Shown: piece after piece, positions 25,621-34,044 of the stretch
How the letters are laid out: each line of letters begins with the position of its first letter
How positions within the stretch are numbered: the stretch's first letter is position 1
NCBI GenBank assembly: GCA_947178125.1
Contig: CAMWXB010000033.1
Coordinates: forward strand, 1-45,014
Direction: 5' to 3'
DNA length: 45,014 bases
From: an uncultured Lachnospiraceae bacterium
GTDB lineage: Bacteria > Bacillota > Clostridia > Lachnospirales > Lachnospiraceae
Notes under the pieces: generated by a model
What the model was told of the DNA's origin: nothing
Databases searched by the model: none
Seen by the model: the letters and a program-made list of their open reading frames with translations, nothing else
Made by a program: the position numbers and the translations under genes

Positions 25621-26775
25621 ATGACGGATGAATATAGAATGGAGGCGGAAGTATTTCTTGCCGGAGTGAGAGAAAAAATGGAATGGGTCAGCGAGAAGAA
25701 CAGGGACAAAATTCCGTACACGACAGACGAAAACGGCAATTATGACGACCGCTCTGACAATGGGAAAAATTGGAATCCGGATGATGGACTGAACTGGTGG
25801 ACGAACGGATTCTGGGGCGGTATCATGTGGCTTCTGTATCAGGATACAGGAGAGGAGAAATATGCTGAGATTGCAAGAAGTTCCGAAAGAAAGATGGAAA
25901 AATGCTTTGCGGATTATTACGGGCTGCATCATGATGTCGGCTTTATGTTTCTGCCGACCGCGGTTATGGATTACCGTCTGACGAAAGATGCGGACGCGAG
26001 ACGGATTGCAATGCATGCGGCAAATCTTCTGGCAGGAAGATTTAATCCTGCCGGACGGTTCATCCGCGCATGGAATGAAGTGGATAACAGCGATACGAGA
26101 GGATGGGCGATCATTGATTCCATGTTTAATATTTCTCTGCTTTACTGGGCATCGGAGGAATGCGGCGACCCCAGATTCAGGCAGATTGCCATGATGCACG
26201 CGGATACGCTCAGAAAGAATTTTATCCGCCCGGACGGTTCCGTATGCCATATCGTGGAGTTCGACCCGGAAACGGGTGAAATGGTCAGAAGCCACGGCGG
26301 ACAGGGATATGCGGAAGGTTCTTCCTGGACCAGAGGACAGGGCTGGGCCTTGTATGGTTTTGCGAACAGTTATGCGCATACCGGGAAGCAGGAATATCTG
26401 GATACGGCAAAACAGGTGGCGCATTACTGTATTGCGAATATTCCGGAGAATGGAATCATCCCGATTGATTTCAGGCAGCCGAAGGAGCCGGCGTTGGAAG
26501 ATTCCTGCGGGGCCTGTGTCATCGCGGGAGGACTTTTGGAAGTGGCAGGACATGTCCCGGAATTGGAGAAAGATTTATATATCCGCAGCGCATGGAAAAT
26601 TTTAAAGGCGATCGCCCAGACGAGAGCCGACTGGTCAAAAGACTGCGATGCAATCGTGCAGAACTGTTCCGGCGCATACCATGATAAGAGGCATCATTTT
26701 ACGATGACTTATGCGGATTATTTTTTCGTTGAGGCGTTGTATAAACTGACAGGGACGGGACTGCTTGTCTGGTAG
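25621..26775 (+). CDS. Glycoside hydrolase family 88 (unsaturated uronyl hydrolase)
   Basis: About 384 residues from ATG 25621; ATG 25609 in frame is the alternative (only one base after AAAGG). The alpha6/alpha6 barrel signatures of GH88 are clear: WWTNGFWGGIMWLLY, HHDVGFMF and WAIIDSMFNISLLYW (each with one of the two catalytic-type aspartates), SWTRGQGWALYGF and DSCGACVIAGGLLE. The enzyme hydrates and removes the 4,5-unsaturated uronate left at the non-reducing end by polysaccharide lyases, from host glycosaminoglycans or bacterial and plant polymers. No signal peptide, so it acts on imported di- or oligosaccharides. No lyase gene is in the window, so the starting polymer is not shown. Confidence 0.88.
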   Translation: MTDEYRMEAEVFLAGVREKMEWVSEKNRDKIPYTTDENGNYDDRSDNGKNWNPDDGLNWWTNGFWGGIMWLLYQDTGEEKYAEIARSSERKMEKCFADYYGLHHDVGFMFLPTAVMDYRLTKDADARRIAMHAANLLAGRFNPAGRFIRAWNEVDNSDTRGWAIIDSMFNISLLYWASEECGDPRFRQIAMMHADTLRKNFIRPDGSVCHIVEFDPETGEMVRSHGGQGYAEGSSWTRGQGWALYGFANSYAHTGKQEYLDTAKQVAHYCIANIPENGIIPIDFRQPKEPALEDSCGACVIAGGLLEVAGHVPELEKDLYIRSAWKILKAIAQTRADWSKDCDAIVQNCSGAYHDKRHHFTMTYADYFFVEALYKLTGTGLLVW

Positions 26776-26786
26776 GGGGGATTGTG

Positions 26787-28886
26787 ATGATCAAGTTGAT
26801 GAATGGTGAGCCCTTATTGACTCTGTGGTTCGGAAATTTTTATCGGCCGGCTTTTGACGATAAAGCATATATTGACCGGTCTATGGAACTCATTCACGAG
26901 CTGGGATTCAACTGCGTAGAACTGGATTCCAAGGCGTGGGAGGATTTCGATGAGCGGTATCGCGGCGGAGAAGCGAGCCAGTATGTTGCAATACAGGAAT
27001 ATATGATGGAAAGCGCGGGACACAATGGGCTGGAATATTGTTTTCTGGCGTTGTACTTAAACGGCGATAATCTTTATCCGAATATCCGTTTCAGTCCGCC
27101 GATCCGGGGTGAGTCCGTAACGGGACCGGACGGCAGCGACGGGAAATGGTACCGCTATTGGTCGTCGAAAGCAAAAGATTCCATGGAAAAACATGTATCG
27201 GGACTTTTGCGGCTTTACGGAGATAAAGCACTGCAGGTTTATGACGGAGAGGAAAAGGTTCTGCCAGTCTGCAGTATGTGGGATCCGATCGTGGCGCCGA
27301 GTTTTGATGAGGAAGGACGCGGACGGTATCTGGGATGGCTGAAAGAGCAGTATGGAACAATTCAGGCCTTGAATAAAGCATACCGGACGGATTTTCAGGA
27401 TTTTGAAGAACTGGAAAAAGAGGATTACTGGTTTCTCTGTAAGTATGGGGAGGGAGCTGTCTATTCTCCCGAAAGTCAGGAACAGTCGGGCCCGGAATTT
27501 TTATTATGGTGCGACAACATGAAATGGAAAAGACGGGAACTGCGGCTCTATTTTCAGGAAATGCAGACGCGTTTTGCAAAGATGTCCCCGAAGCTTTATT
27601 TGTCGCCCAATATGGCTCAGTGGAGTTATTTCCTCAACGTGGACGGCTCCCGTTTATCCGGAGTCGGTCTTGCTGATCTTTGGGATACGGGAATGCGCGG
27701 AATCGATATTTACGAGCTCGCATCCTATGTGGATAACTGCTGTTTTACGGCGGTTCCAGTAACGCCGGCGGGAGATGCGGATGCGTATGTGGTATCCTGT
27801 CAGCACAGCATGATGCGTTGTATGAATCGGAATCGTGATTTTCAGGGTGGGATTTTCTGGGGGCGCTTTTTATACAATGATCTTTATCAGGCATTATCTC
27901 CCTGCGAAATTGTCGGCAGTATTGTGGCAAGCGGCGCAAAAGGAATCTGGGCCTATGGAATGAACGGACTGGATGACGGCGGGATTCTGGACCGGATGGA
28001 CAAAGGATTTCTGGAGTCTTTAAAGACGGCGAACCGTTGGGCAAAACAAGTCATTCCGCGCATGGAAGGAAAACCGAAATCCGACATTGCCATTTTGTTT
28101 CCGTCAGCGATGGCTTCTTTTGAACCGTTGGTTCTGAAAAACAGCGATGTACATCGTCTGGACTTATTGGGGTGGTATAAGGCGTGTTGTGACCTTGGTT
28201 TCAATCCTGATGTGATTGACATGGGAATGGTAGAACAGGGGATTTTGGAGCAGTACAGGGTGCTGATCGTTCCTGTCAATACCTGTTATCGGGCTGAAAT
28301 CAGGGAAGAAGCGGAGCATGTGATTTCAGATTGGAATAAGCGGGGCGGCATCGTGGTGCATGGGCCTGCAGATACTATGATACAGCGGATTTTTCGGATA
28401 CAGGGAGAACCCCATAAAAAGGACAGCATTGATTATGGGGAAGGCATTCTGACCGGCGGAGATTGTTTTTGTTCTTATCAGGGCGAAGAGGTACTTGCGT
28501 CCTTTTCCGGCGATGGAAAAGGAGGAGTTGTCCGTAACGGAAATGTTTTCTCTTTTGGGTTTTTGTTCGGCGCATCCTATACGGCGAAAATTGCGCCGCA
28601 TGTACCGCCGGAATATAGAAACAATGCTTTTTATCCGGTCAGGGAAATGAAAAACAATATTCTGAAAAATATTTTGGAGCGATACCTTTCGGTTTCGGAA
28701 TGCCAAATGGGAAAAGGGATTGAAAGGGCAGAATTTTCTTCAGGCTGTATTATCATCAATCATACGTCGTTTCCGGTTTCGCTCGGCGGGATAAAAGGGG
28801 AAAAGATTTTTCAGTATTTTGTGAAAGAAGATTATCTTCTGCCGCACAGCGCGGTTGCCGTGATCGGAGAAAATACCGGTGTGTGA
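26787..28886 (+). CDS. GH42-like TIM-barrel protein with atypical active site
   Basis: 699 residues from ATG 26787, six bases after GGGGGG that overlaps the GH88 stop, so the two are coupled. The N-terminal half resembles the (beta/alpha)8 barrel of GH42/clan A (LTLWFGNFYRPAFDDKAY, then GRYLGWLKEQYGTIQALNKAY, the conserved helix after the acid/base in GH42). Residues about 420-600 resemble the GH42 trimerisation domain (QYRVLIVPVNTCY, then GGIVVHGPADTM). Where GH42 has the Asn-Glu acid/base, this protein reads SMWDPIVAPSF. The usual nucleophile Glu context is also not recognisable. It may be a divergent hydrolase family or a non-classical enzyme; the substrate is unknown. Cytoplasmic. Confidence 0.65.
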   Translation: MIKLMNGEPLLTLWFGNFYRPAFDDKAYIDRSMELIHELGFNCVELDSKAWEDFDERYRGGEASQYVAIQEYMMESAGHNGLEYCFLALYLNGDNLYPNIRFSPPIRGESVTGPDGSDGKWYRYWSSKAKDSMEKHVSGLLRLYGDKALQVYDGEEKVLPVCSMWDPIVAPSFDEEGRGRYLGWLKEQYGTIQALNKAYRTDFQDFEELEKEDYWFLCKYGEGAVYSPESQEQSGPEFLLWCDNMKWKRRELRLYFQEMQTRFAKMSPKLYLSPNMAQWSYFLNVDGSRLSGVGLADLWDTGMRGIDIYELASYVDNCCFTAVPVTPAGDADAYVVSCQHSMMRCMNRNRDFQGGIFWGRFLYNDLYQALSPCEIVGSIVASGAKGIWAYGMNGLDDGGILDRMDKGFLESLKTANRWAKQVIPRMEGKPKSDIAILFPSAMASFEPLVLKNSDVHRLDLLGWYKACCDLGFNPDVIDMGMVEQGILEQYRVLIVPVNTCYRAEIREEAEHVISDWNKRGGIVVHGPADTMIQRIFRIQGEPHKKDSIDYGEGILTGGDCFCSYQGEEVLASFSGDGKGGVVRNGNVFSFGFLFGASYTAKIAPHVPPEYRNNAFYPVREMKNNILKNILERYLSVSECQMGKGIERAEFSSGCIIINHTSFPVSLGGIKGEKIFQYFVKEDYLLPHSAVAVIGENTGV

Positions 28887-28896
28887 ATTTGTGCCG

Positions 28897-28937
28897 GCGG
28901 CCCGGGGGCCGCAGGTTGAGAGAAAGGCATGGTTATT
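28897..28937 (+). promoter_or_regulatory. Leader hairpin and shared 28-nt segment before the isomerase
   Basis: GCGGCCC (28897-28903) pairs with GGGCCGC (28906-28912), extended by CC/GG across one mismatch. 28910-28937 is identical to 25590-25617. The hairpin starts ten bases after the GH42-like stop codon. Confidence 0.7.
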
Positions 28938-28940
28938 CAT

Positions 28941-29915
28941 ATGAGCATATTGAAGTTAAAGCCGAGTTATAAGGATTATATCTGGGGCGGGAACCGTCTG
29001 GTAAAAGAATATGGAAAAGAATACAGTGGGGATGTACTGGCGGAATCCTGGGAACTGTCCTGTCATCCTGACGGACCCTCGACAATCGTAAACGGCATTT
29101 ACGCCGGCAGGACATTGCAGCAGTACATAGACGAACAGGGAAAAGAAGTTCTGGGGGAACATTGCAAACGGTTTGAAGGTTTTCCGATTTTGATCAAATT
29201 TATTGATGCAAAAGATAATCTGTCGATTCAGGTGCACCCCGATGACCAGTATGCGCTGCAGAACGAGGGACAGTATGGAAAGACGGAAATGTGGTATGTG
29301 ATGGATGCCGGAAAGGGAGCTTTTTTGTACTACGGTTTCAAGGAGGAAATCGGCAGGGAAGAATTTCGCTTGAGAATTGAAGAGGACAGGCTGCTGGAAG
29401 TATTGAACGCCGTGCCGGTACAAAAGGGCGATGTGCTGTTCATCGAAGCCGGAACGCTTCATGCGATTGGAAAGGACATTCTGATTGCGGAAATCCAGCA
29501 GAATTCCAACGTGACATACCGCGTATATGATTACGGGAGAGTCGGCCGAGACGGAAAGAAGCGGGATTTACATATCGAAAAGGCGCTTGCCGTGACAAAC
29601 AGAATACCGATTGCCAGAGATAACGGCAGCTATCCGCATGTGGCGGACTGCGATTATTTTACCGTAGATAAACTGAATCTGGACGGCGGCAATATGGAGA
29701 AAATGGAAGGATTTGTTTCCGGTGCATCTTTTGAAAGTATTCTCATCTTGGACGGAAAAGGAACGATTTCCGACCGGAATGAGAGCATGGAATTTCAAAA
29801 AGGAGACAGCTTCTTTTTGCCGGCGGGAAGCGGCGCCTATTGGGTAGAGGGAATCTGCGACGCTTTGATCACGACGATTCGGGATAAGGGGGAGCCATAC
29901 TTCCGTGTTTGTTGA
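28941..29915 (+). CDS. manA: Mannose-6-phosphate isomerase, class I
   Basis: About 324 residues from ATG 28941 (MSILKLKPSYKDYIWGG, a typical ManA N-terminus); ATG 28929 is in frame but almost on top of AAAGG. The cupin metal site is visible: QVHPDDQYA, the E of KTEMWYVMD, and LHAIGKDILIAEIQQ with YRVYDYGR. Length matches the short Firmicutes ManA (about 310-325). It interconverts mannose 6-phosphate and fructose 6-phosphate, so it would feed mannose into glycolysis. Its place after GH88 and GH42-like genes hints that the polymer degraded contains mannose, but ManA also appears in many sugar operons. Confidence 0.9.
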   Translation: MSILKLKPSYKDYIWGGNRLVKEYGKEYSGDVLAESWELSCHPDGPSTIVNGIYAGRTLQQYIDEQGKEVLGEHCKRFEGFPILIKFIDAKDNLSIQVHPDDQYALQNEGQYGKTEMWYVMDAGKGAFLYYGFKEEIGREEFRLRIEEDRLLEVLNAVPVQKGDVLFIEAGTLHAIGKDILIAEIQQNSNVTYRVYDYGRVGRDGKKRDLHIEKALAVTNRIPIARDNGSYPHVADCDYFTVDKLNLDGGNMEKMEGFVSGASFESILILDGKGTISDRNESMEFQKGDSFFLPAGSGAYWVEGICDALITTIRDKGEPYFRVC

Positions 29916-29968
29916 AAAGGCGGAGCAATACAGGCGCAGAGGCCAGTAGCGAATGCCTCATAAATTCT

Positions 29969-30313
29969 TCACAACTCTATATCAAGAATATCATCAAAGG
30001 GAATTTTCGTATTCACGATCTGCAGTATCCGGCTTGTCTCGTCAATCCGCGCGACCATGCCGGATAGCTTCAGATATTCATCGTTGCAGAAATATACGAC
30101 CGCAGCGATTTTGCCGCGTTCAAGCCGGTGCATTTTCAAATCCAGTTCTTCGGCCATTTCCGGCGACAGTTCGATTTTGGGAACAATGATTTTTTCTTTG
30201 ATGGAAAGTGCCTCCGGCAGACCTTTTAAGGCGGCAAAAGGCATAAACTGTTTGGCTCTGTCCGATATGGGCATTTTGTTTCTAGGTCGTTTCGCCACTT
30301 CGATGTCCTCCAA
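29969..30313 (-). CDS. YolD-like protein
   Basis: 114 residues. The segments KRPRNKMPISDRAKQFMPFAALKGLPEAL and GMVARIDETSRILQIVNTKIPFDDILDIEL match the YolD family, small proteins almost always encoded beside a UvrX/DinB-type Y-family polymerase. Its start overlaps the polymerase gene by 32 bases, so translation is coupled. The biochemical role is not established; association with SOS-induced translesion synthesis is by genomic context. Confidence 0.85.
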   Translation of the reverse strand: MEDIEVAKRPRNKMPISDRAKQFMPFAALKGLPEALSIKEKIIVPKIELSPEMAEELDLKMHRLERGKIAAVVYFCNDEYLKLSGMVARIDETSRILQIVNTKIPFDDILDIEL

Positions 30314-31553
30314 TCTGCGTGTTGCGTTCTCTGGTAGTTGCGTGTTCTTCCAGGTTCATGCCTTTTAGAATTGCATTTTTGCCGAACTTCTTTTTGATGC
30401 TGATAACGGCTTCCTGTACTTTCCGGTTCCTTTCGAGTTCTTCCGCATCCGTAAAAAAGCTGTACTGGTGGAACTCTTCCGGAACCACATGATTGCAGCT
30501 TATGTTGACGCGCTTTATGGGAAACTGTGGATTGACAATTTTTTCATAAAGCGATGTAACGGCGGGTATCAGCAAAAGGTCGGAGTTGGTCTCGTCGGTA
30601 AGCGATGTTGTGCCGTGGGCCGAAGGAACGTTCAGGCGGTTGGCATATCCGACGTGCAGGGTAACGGAGCGGGTGACAAGCTTTTTCTCCACCATATCGA
30701 GGCACAGTAAGTCCATCATTTCCTTTACGATCAGTTTTCCCTCTTCAAAAGGATAATCACAGGATAAGACCTGACCGCTGGAAAGGCAGTTCGTGTCCGG
30801 CTTATAAGCTTTGATATCGGCAATGCCGGTGGGCTCGATTCCCCAGGCGTGGTCGATGAGCAGTTCGGCATCGATGCCGAATAAATGATACAGAAAATCT
30901 TCATCCGCATGAGCGATATCGCCCATGGTAAGAATGCCATAACCGGCTAACTTTTTGGCGGTTCCGGCGCCGATGCGCCAGAAGTCGGTCAGCGGCCTGT
31001 GATGCCAGAGCGTTTCCCGGTAAGTCTGTTCGGTCAGTTCTCCTACAAAATCAGGAGAATGTTTTGCCGTGATATCCAGCGCAATCTTTGCCAGATAAAG
31101 GTTTGTACCGATGCCGCAGGTGGCGTGAATGCGGAGTTGCCTGTAAATATCGCCAAGAATCCTTGCTCCCAGTTCTCTTGCGGAGAGCCGGTACATCGAC
31201 AGATAATCGGTCACATCCATGAAGGCCTCGTCGATGGAATAGACGTGGATATCGTCTTTGGAAATATATTTCAGGTAGATGCCATATATTTCGGCGGCGT
31301 AATCAATATAGAGCTGCATTCGCGGTGTGGCGGCAATATATTTGATATTGGGCGGAATTTCAAAGATTCTGCATCGGTTGTGGATGCCCAGCGCTTTCAT
31401 CGACGGGGTGATAGCGAGACAGATTGTTTTTTCTGTCCGCGACATATCCGCAACGACCAGATTTGTCGTCATGGCATCCAGTCCGCGCTCCGCGCATTCC
31501 ACTGAAGCATAAAAAGATTTTAAGTCAATACATAGATATGTGCGTTCTTTCAC
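30282..31553 (-). CDS. Y-family DNA polymerase (UvrX/UmuC-like)
   Basis: 423 residues from GTG 31553, chosen because AAAGGAGG lies eight bases upstream; the longer in-frame start at 31586 would place that site inside the gene. Catalytic acidic residues are in ERTYLCIDLKSFYASVECAERG (first motif) and VYSIDEAFMDVTDYL (SIDE motif). Thumb, little-finger and HhH regions follow (DFWRIGAGTAKKLAGYGILTMGDIA). It replicates past DNA lesions with low fidelity. The branch is the UvrX/YqjW type found on phage and Firmicutes chromosomes. A LexA box upstream indicates SOS induction, and YolD is coupled downstream. Confidence 0.92.
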   Translation of the reverse strand: MKERTYLCIDLKSFYASVECAERGLDAMTTNLVVADMSRTEKTICLAITPSMKALGIHNRCRIFEIPPNIKYIAATPRMQLYIDYAAEIYGIYLKYISKDDIHVYSIDEAFMDVTDYLSMYRLSARELGARILGDIYRQLRIHATCGIGTNLYLAKIALDITAKHSPDFVGELTEQTYRETLWHHRPLTDFWRIGAGTAKKLAGYGILTMGDIAHADEDFLYHLFGIDAELLIDHAWGIEPTGIADIKAYKPDTNCLSSGQVLSCDYPFEEGKLIVKEMMDLLCLDMVEKKLVTRSVTLHVGYANRLNVPSAHGTTSLTDETNSDLLLIPAVTSLYEKIVNPQFPIKRVNISCNHVVPEEFHQYSFFTDAEELERNRKVQEAVISIKKKFGKNAILKGMNLEEHATTRERNTQIGGHRSGETT

Positions 31554-31673
31554 GGAATCCGCCTCCTTTTCCGAATCATTTTGCAATTACCTGACGGTTT
31601 ATGCGGTATAACAGATACTGACTGTCTTCTGCGGATATTATATCACGCTGTACATAAAAAGTCTCTATATTTT

Positions 31674-31687
31674 CGAACGAATGTTCT
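31674..31687 (-). promoter_or_regulatory. LexA (SOS) box upstream of the Y-family polymerase
   Basis: CGAACGAATGTTCT matches the Gram-positive LexA consensus CGAAC-N4-GTTCG at nine of ten fixed positions. A minus-strand TATAAT lies nearby toward the gene (within 31631-31645). The remaining 31554-31923 gap holds this site and the Nudix promoter; no gene is seen in it. Confidence 0.75.
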
Positions 31688-31808
31688 GAAAATTTCTGGA
31701 AAGAGTGAGAATAAAAAAACTGTGGTCAGAGAATGACAGATTGGAGAAATAGCAGATAGAGAAATCGTTAGACGACAAGAAAGCTGGGGCGTGGCAGGTG
31801 CTATACCC

Positions 31809-31848
31809 TTATCACTAAGTGGTAAATGAGGAATGGAAGTGATATAAT
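31809..31848 (+). promoter_or_regulatory. Nudix gene promoter with inverted repeat
   Basis: TTATCACT (31809-31816) and AGTGGTAA (31818-31825) form an inverted repeat with one mismatch over the expected -35 region; -10 TATAAT is at 31843-31848. The -35 itself is weak. Confidence 0.45.
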
Positions 31849-31923
31849 CAAATTGTCATTCGTGATTTGAAGAGATACATGTGCGAGAATTTATTCAATA
31901 GAAAAATTGAAAGGATCATTAAT

Positions 31924-32388
31924 ATGTCAAGGCAAATACGAACTTCTGCAAAAGCAGTTATAATTCAAAATGGTAAATTGCTTGCAATAAAGTTGAATGA
32001 TGGCAAAGAAGAATGGTACATTTTACCCGGCGGCGGTCAGGACGGTGAGGAAATGCTTCCTCAGACTGTTGAACGGGAGGTCAGGGAAGAGACAGGAATA
32101 GAGGTTCGGTGCAAAGATTTACTTTTTGTCATAGAAGGGGTTCACGGTGAGAGTTTTCACAGAATTGATTTAGTATTTTTATGTGATTACCTGGGAGAAG
32201 CCCCCAATGCAGCGCTTCATAGCGATACCAATCAAATTGGATTTGGCTGGCTGGATTTGTCTGTATTGAATAGATTACCTTTATTTCCGTCAAAGCTTCG
32301 CCGTCCGATAATGAATTTTTATGAGGGAAAAGAATACACAAAGTATCTTGGAAATGAAGAAATAGGTGATCCGGAATGTTCAGAATAG
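31924..32388 (+). CDS. Nudix hydrolase
   Basis: 154 residues from ATG 31924 (GAAAGGATC upstream; earlier in-frame starts add a non-conserved tail). The Nudix box is complete: GGGQDGEEMLPQTVEREVREETGIEV, here split as GGGQDGEE then EREVREETGIEV, with the glutamates that bind Mg2+. It hydrolyses a nucleoside diphosphate linked to another group; specificity cannot be read. Possible roles include cleaning oxidised nucleotides or sugar nucleotides. Gene context gives no pathway: it stands alone between the polymerase pair and a MATE pump. Confidence 0.88.
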   Translation: MSRQIRTSAKAVIIQNGKLLAIKLNDGKEEWYILPGGGQDGEEMLPQTVEREVREETGIEVRCKDLLFVIEGVHGESFHRIDLVFLCDYLGEAPNAALHSDTNQIGFGWLDLSVLNRLPLFPSKLRRPIMNFYEGKEYTKYLGNEEIGDPECSE

Positions 32389-32485
32389 ATGAATATATTG
32401 ATGAATTAACAGTACATTGAAGGCAAAGCTGCCGGGAACCAGCAGTTGATTGCATTTTACGGGTATTTTGGATAAAATATTATGT

Positions 32486-33865
32486 ATGAAATTATATGAT
32501 AAAAAACAAATCGACTGGAACAATCTTTTATTCGACAACAAGACTTTATGCCGGCTGATTCTGCCGATTGTCATAGAGCAGTTTTTGAACTCTCTGATGG
32601 GAATGGCGGATACGATGATGGTCTCGACCGTCGGCAGCGAAGCGATATCGGCGGTGGCGCTTGTGGACTCGATCAATAATCTTGTCATACAGATATTTTC
32701 GGCGCTTGCGGCCGGTGCGGCGATCGTCTGCTCCCGGTATATCGGCAGCGGGAACAAAAAGGAGAGCAGCAGGGCGGCAGGACAGGTCGTGCTTACGGTG
32801 TTCGTGATCTCGCTCTCGATTACATTCTTTTGCATAGCAGGCGGGGAGCGGCTTCTGCGGCTGATATTCGGGACGGTTGAAGATTCCGTTATGGAAAATG
32901 CTTTGCTCTATTTTATGATAACCGTTATTTCCTATCCCTTTTTGGGGTTGTTCAGTGCGGGAGCGGCATTTTACAGGGCATCGGGCAATTCAAAGTTTCC
33001 GACGAAAGTATCTGTTGTATCCAATATGATAAACGTTATGGGAAACGCCCTTTTCATCTATGGTTTTCAGTGTGGTGTCATGGGGGCTGCGCTGGCGACG
33101 CTTCTTGCAAGAATCTTCAGCGCCGTTGTGATTTATTACTGCCTGAGAAAGCCGGGTCAGACGATCATCGTAAGGGACTATTTCAAAATCCGTCCGGATA
33201 GGAAGCTGATCTTGGCAATCATGGCGATCGGCGTTCCGGCCGGCATTGAAAACGGAATGTTCCAGTTCGGAAAACTCGCTGTCCAGTCCACGGTTTCGAC
33301 AATGGGAACGGTGGCAATATCGGCGCAGGCCATGACAGATATTCTTGAACTGGTAAACGGTATTTTCAGTAATAGCGTGGGCATCGGGCTTATGACGGTA
33401 GCAGGACAGTGCATTGGCGCGCGCAGAAAAGAAGAAGCAAAATATTATGTCGTAAAGCTGATGGGTATCGCATGGATAGGCGTACTGGTATCCTGTTATC
33501 TGGTCCTCGCAGTCACGAAGCCGGTGACATGGATCAGCGGCATGGAGCCCGATGCGGCCAGGATGTGTTTTGAGATGGTCGCCGCGATGACGGTCGTAAA
33601 ACCGCTGGTGTGGGTAGGCGCGTTCGGTCTGCCCTACGGGTTCAGGGCGGCCGGTGATGCCAGGTTCTCGATGGTCGTTTCCGTCAGCAGTATGTGGTGC
33701 TGCCGTGTGGGGCTCTGCATTTTTCTCGTAAGAGTATTTCATTTTGGACTGATGGGGGTGTGGATTGGAATATTTGTGGACTGGATCGTCAGAGCATCTA
33801 TCTTTTCGATACGGTTCGTGAGCGGGAAGTGGCTTTGTGGGGAGATGCCTGATTCTTCTTCGTGA
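32486..33865 (+). CDS. MATE family efflux transporter
   Basis: 459 residues from ATG 32486; an in-frame start at 32450 is possible but less natural, and the ribosome site is weak for both. Twelve membrane helices; family segments are LPIVIEQFLNSLMGMADTMMV, AAGAAIVCSRYIGSGNKKESSRA and, in the second half, SNSVGIGLMTVAGQCIGARRKEEA. It differs clearly from the MATE pump at 5749. It lacks a neighbouring MarR regulator. Substrate unknown. Confidence 0.9.
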   Translation: MKLYDKKQIDWNNLLFDNKTLCRLILPIVIEQFLNSLMGMADTMMVSTVGSEAISAVALVDSINNLVIQIFSALAAGAAIVCSRYIGSGNKKESSRAAGQVVLTVFVISLSITFFCIAGGERLLRLIFGTVEDSVMENALLYFMITVISYPFLGLFSAGAAFYRASGNSKFPTKVSVVSNMINVMGNALFIYGFQCGVMGAALATLLARIFSAVVIYYCLRKPGQTIIVRDYFKIRPDRKLILAIMAIGVPAGIENGMFQFGKLAVQSTVSTMGTVAISAQAMTDILELVNGIFSNSVGIGLMTVAGQCIGARRKEEAKYYVVKLMGIAWIGVLVSCYLVLAVTKPVTWISGMEPDAARMCFEMVAAMTVVKPLVWVGAFGLPYGFRAAGDARFSMVVSVSSMWCCRVGLCIFLVRVFHFGLMGVWIGIFVDWIVRASIFSIRFVSGKWLCGEMPDSSS

Positions 33866-33989
33866 GCGATACTTGGGAAAGATAAAGTTGATTAAAAATA
33901 GGAAATGTGGAAAACAAGACTCGGAACACCGCTATTGCATTTCCGGATTTTTATTGTTCCGAAAAAGATAAAATATTATTCCTTTTGAG

Positions 33990-34018
33990 TTGATACTATT
34001 CCGAAAATAGGATATGCT
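33990..34018 (+). promoter_or_regulatory. Fic gene promoter with operator-like repeats
   Basis: TTGATA (33990-33995) and TATGCT (34013-34018), 17-bp spacer. The spacer contains the inverted repeat CTATT-CCGAA-AATAG (33996-34010). Its core TTCCGAAAA recurs at 33957-33965, 42 bp upstream, about four helical turns. Confidence 0.55.
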
Positions 34019-34044
34019 GTTGAGGGAAGAGAGGTGCAGTCTTT

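Noticed and set aside
25489..26553. A 354-codon open frame antisense to GH88
   Set aside because: GH88 on the other strand has full motifs; the antisense product has no recognisable family.
29939..29959. Terminator hairpin GAGGC/GCCTC between the isomerase and YolD genes
   Set aside because: Five-base stem, 11-base loop and no T-run.
33901..33955. Terminator after the second MATE gene
   Set aside because: Only a loose GGAAATG/CATTTCC and CGGAA/TTCCG pairing with long loops; not convincing.
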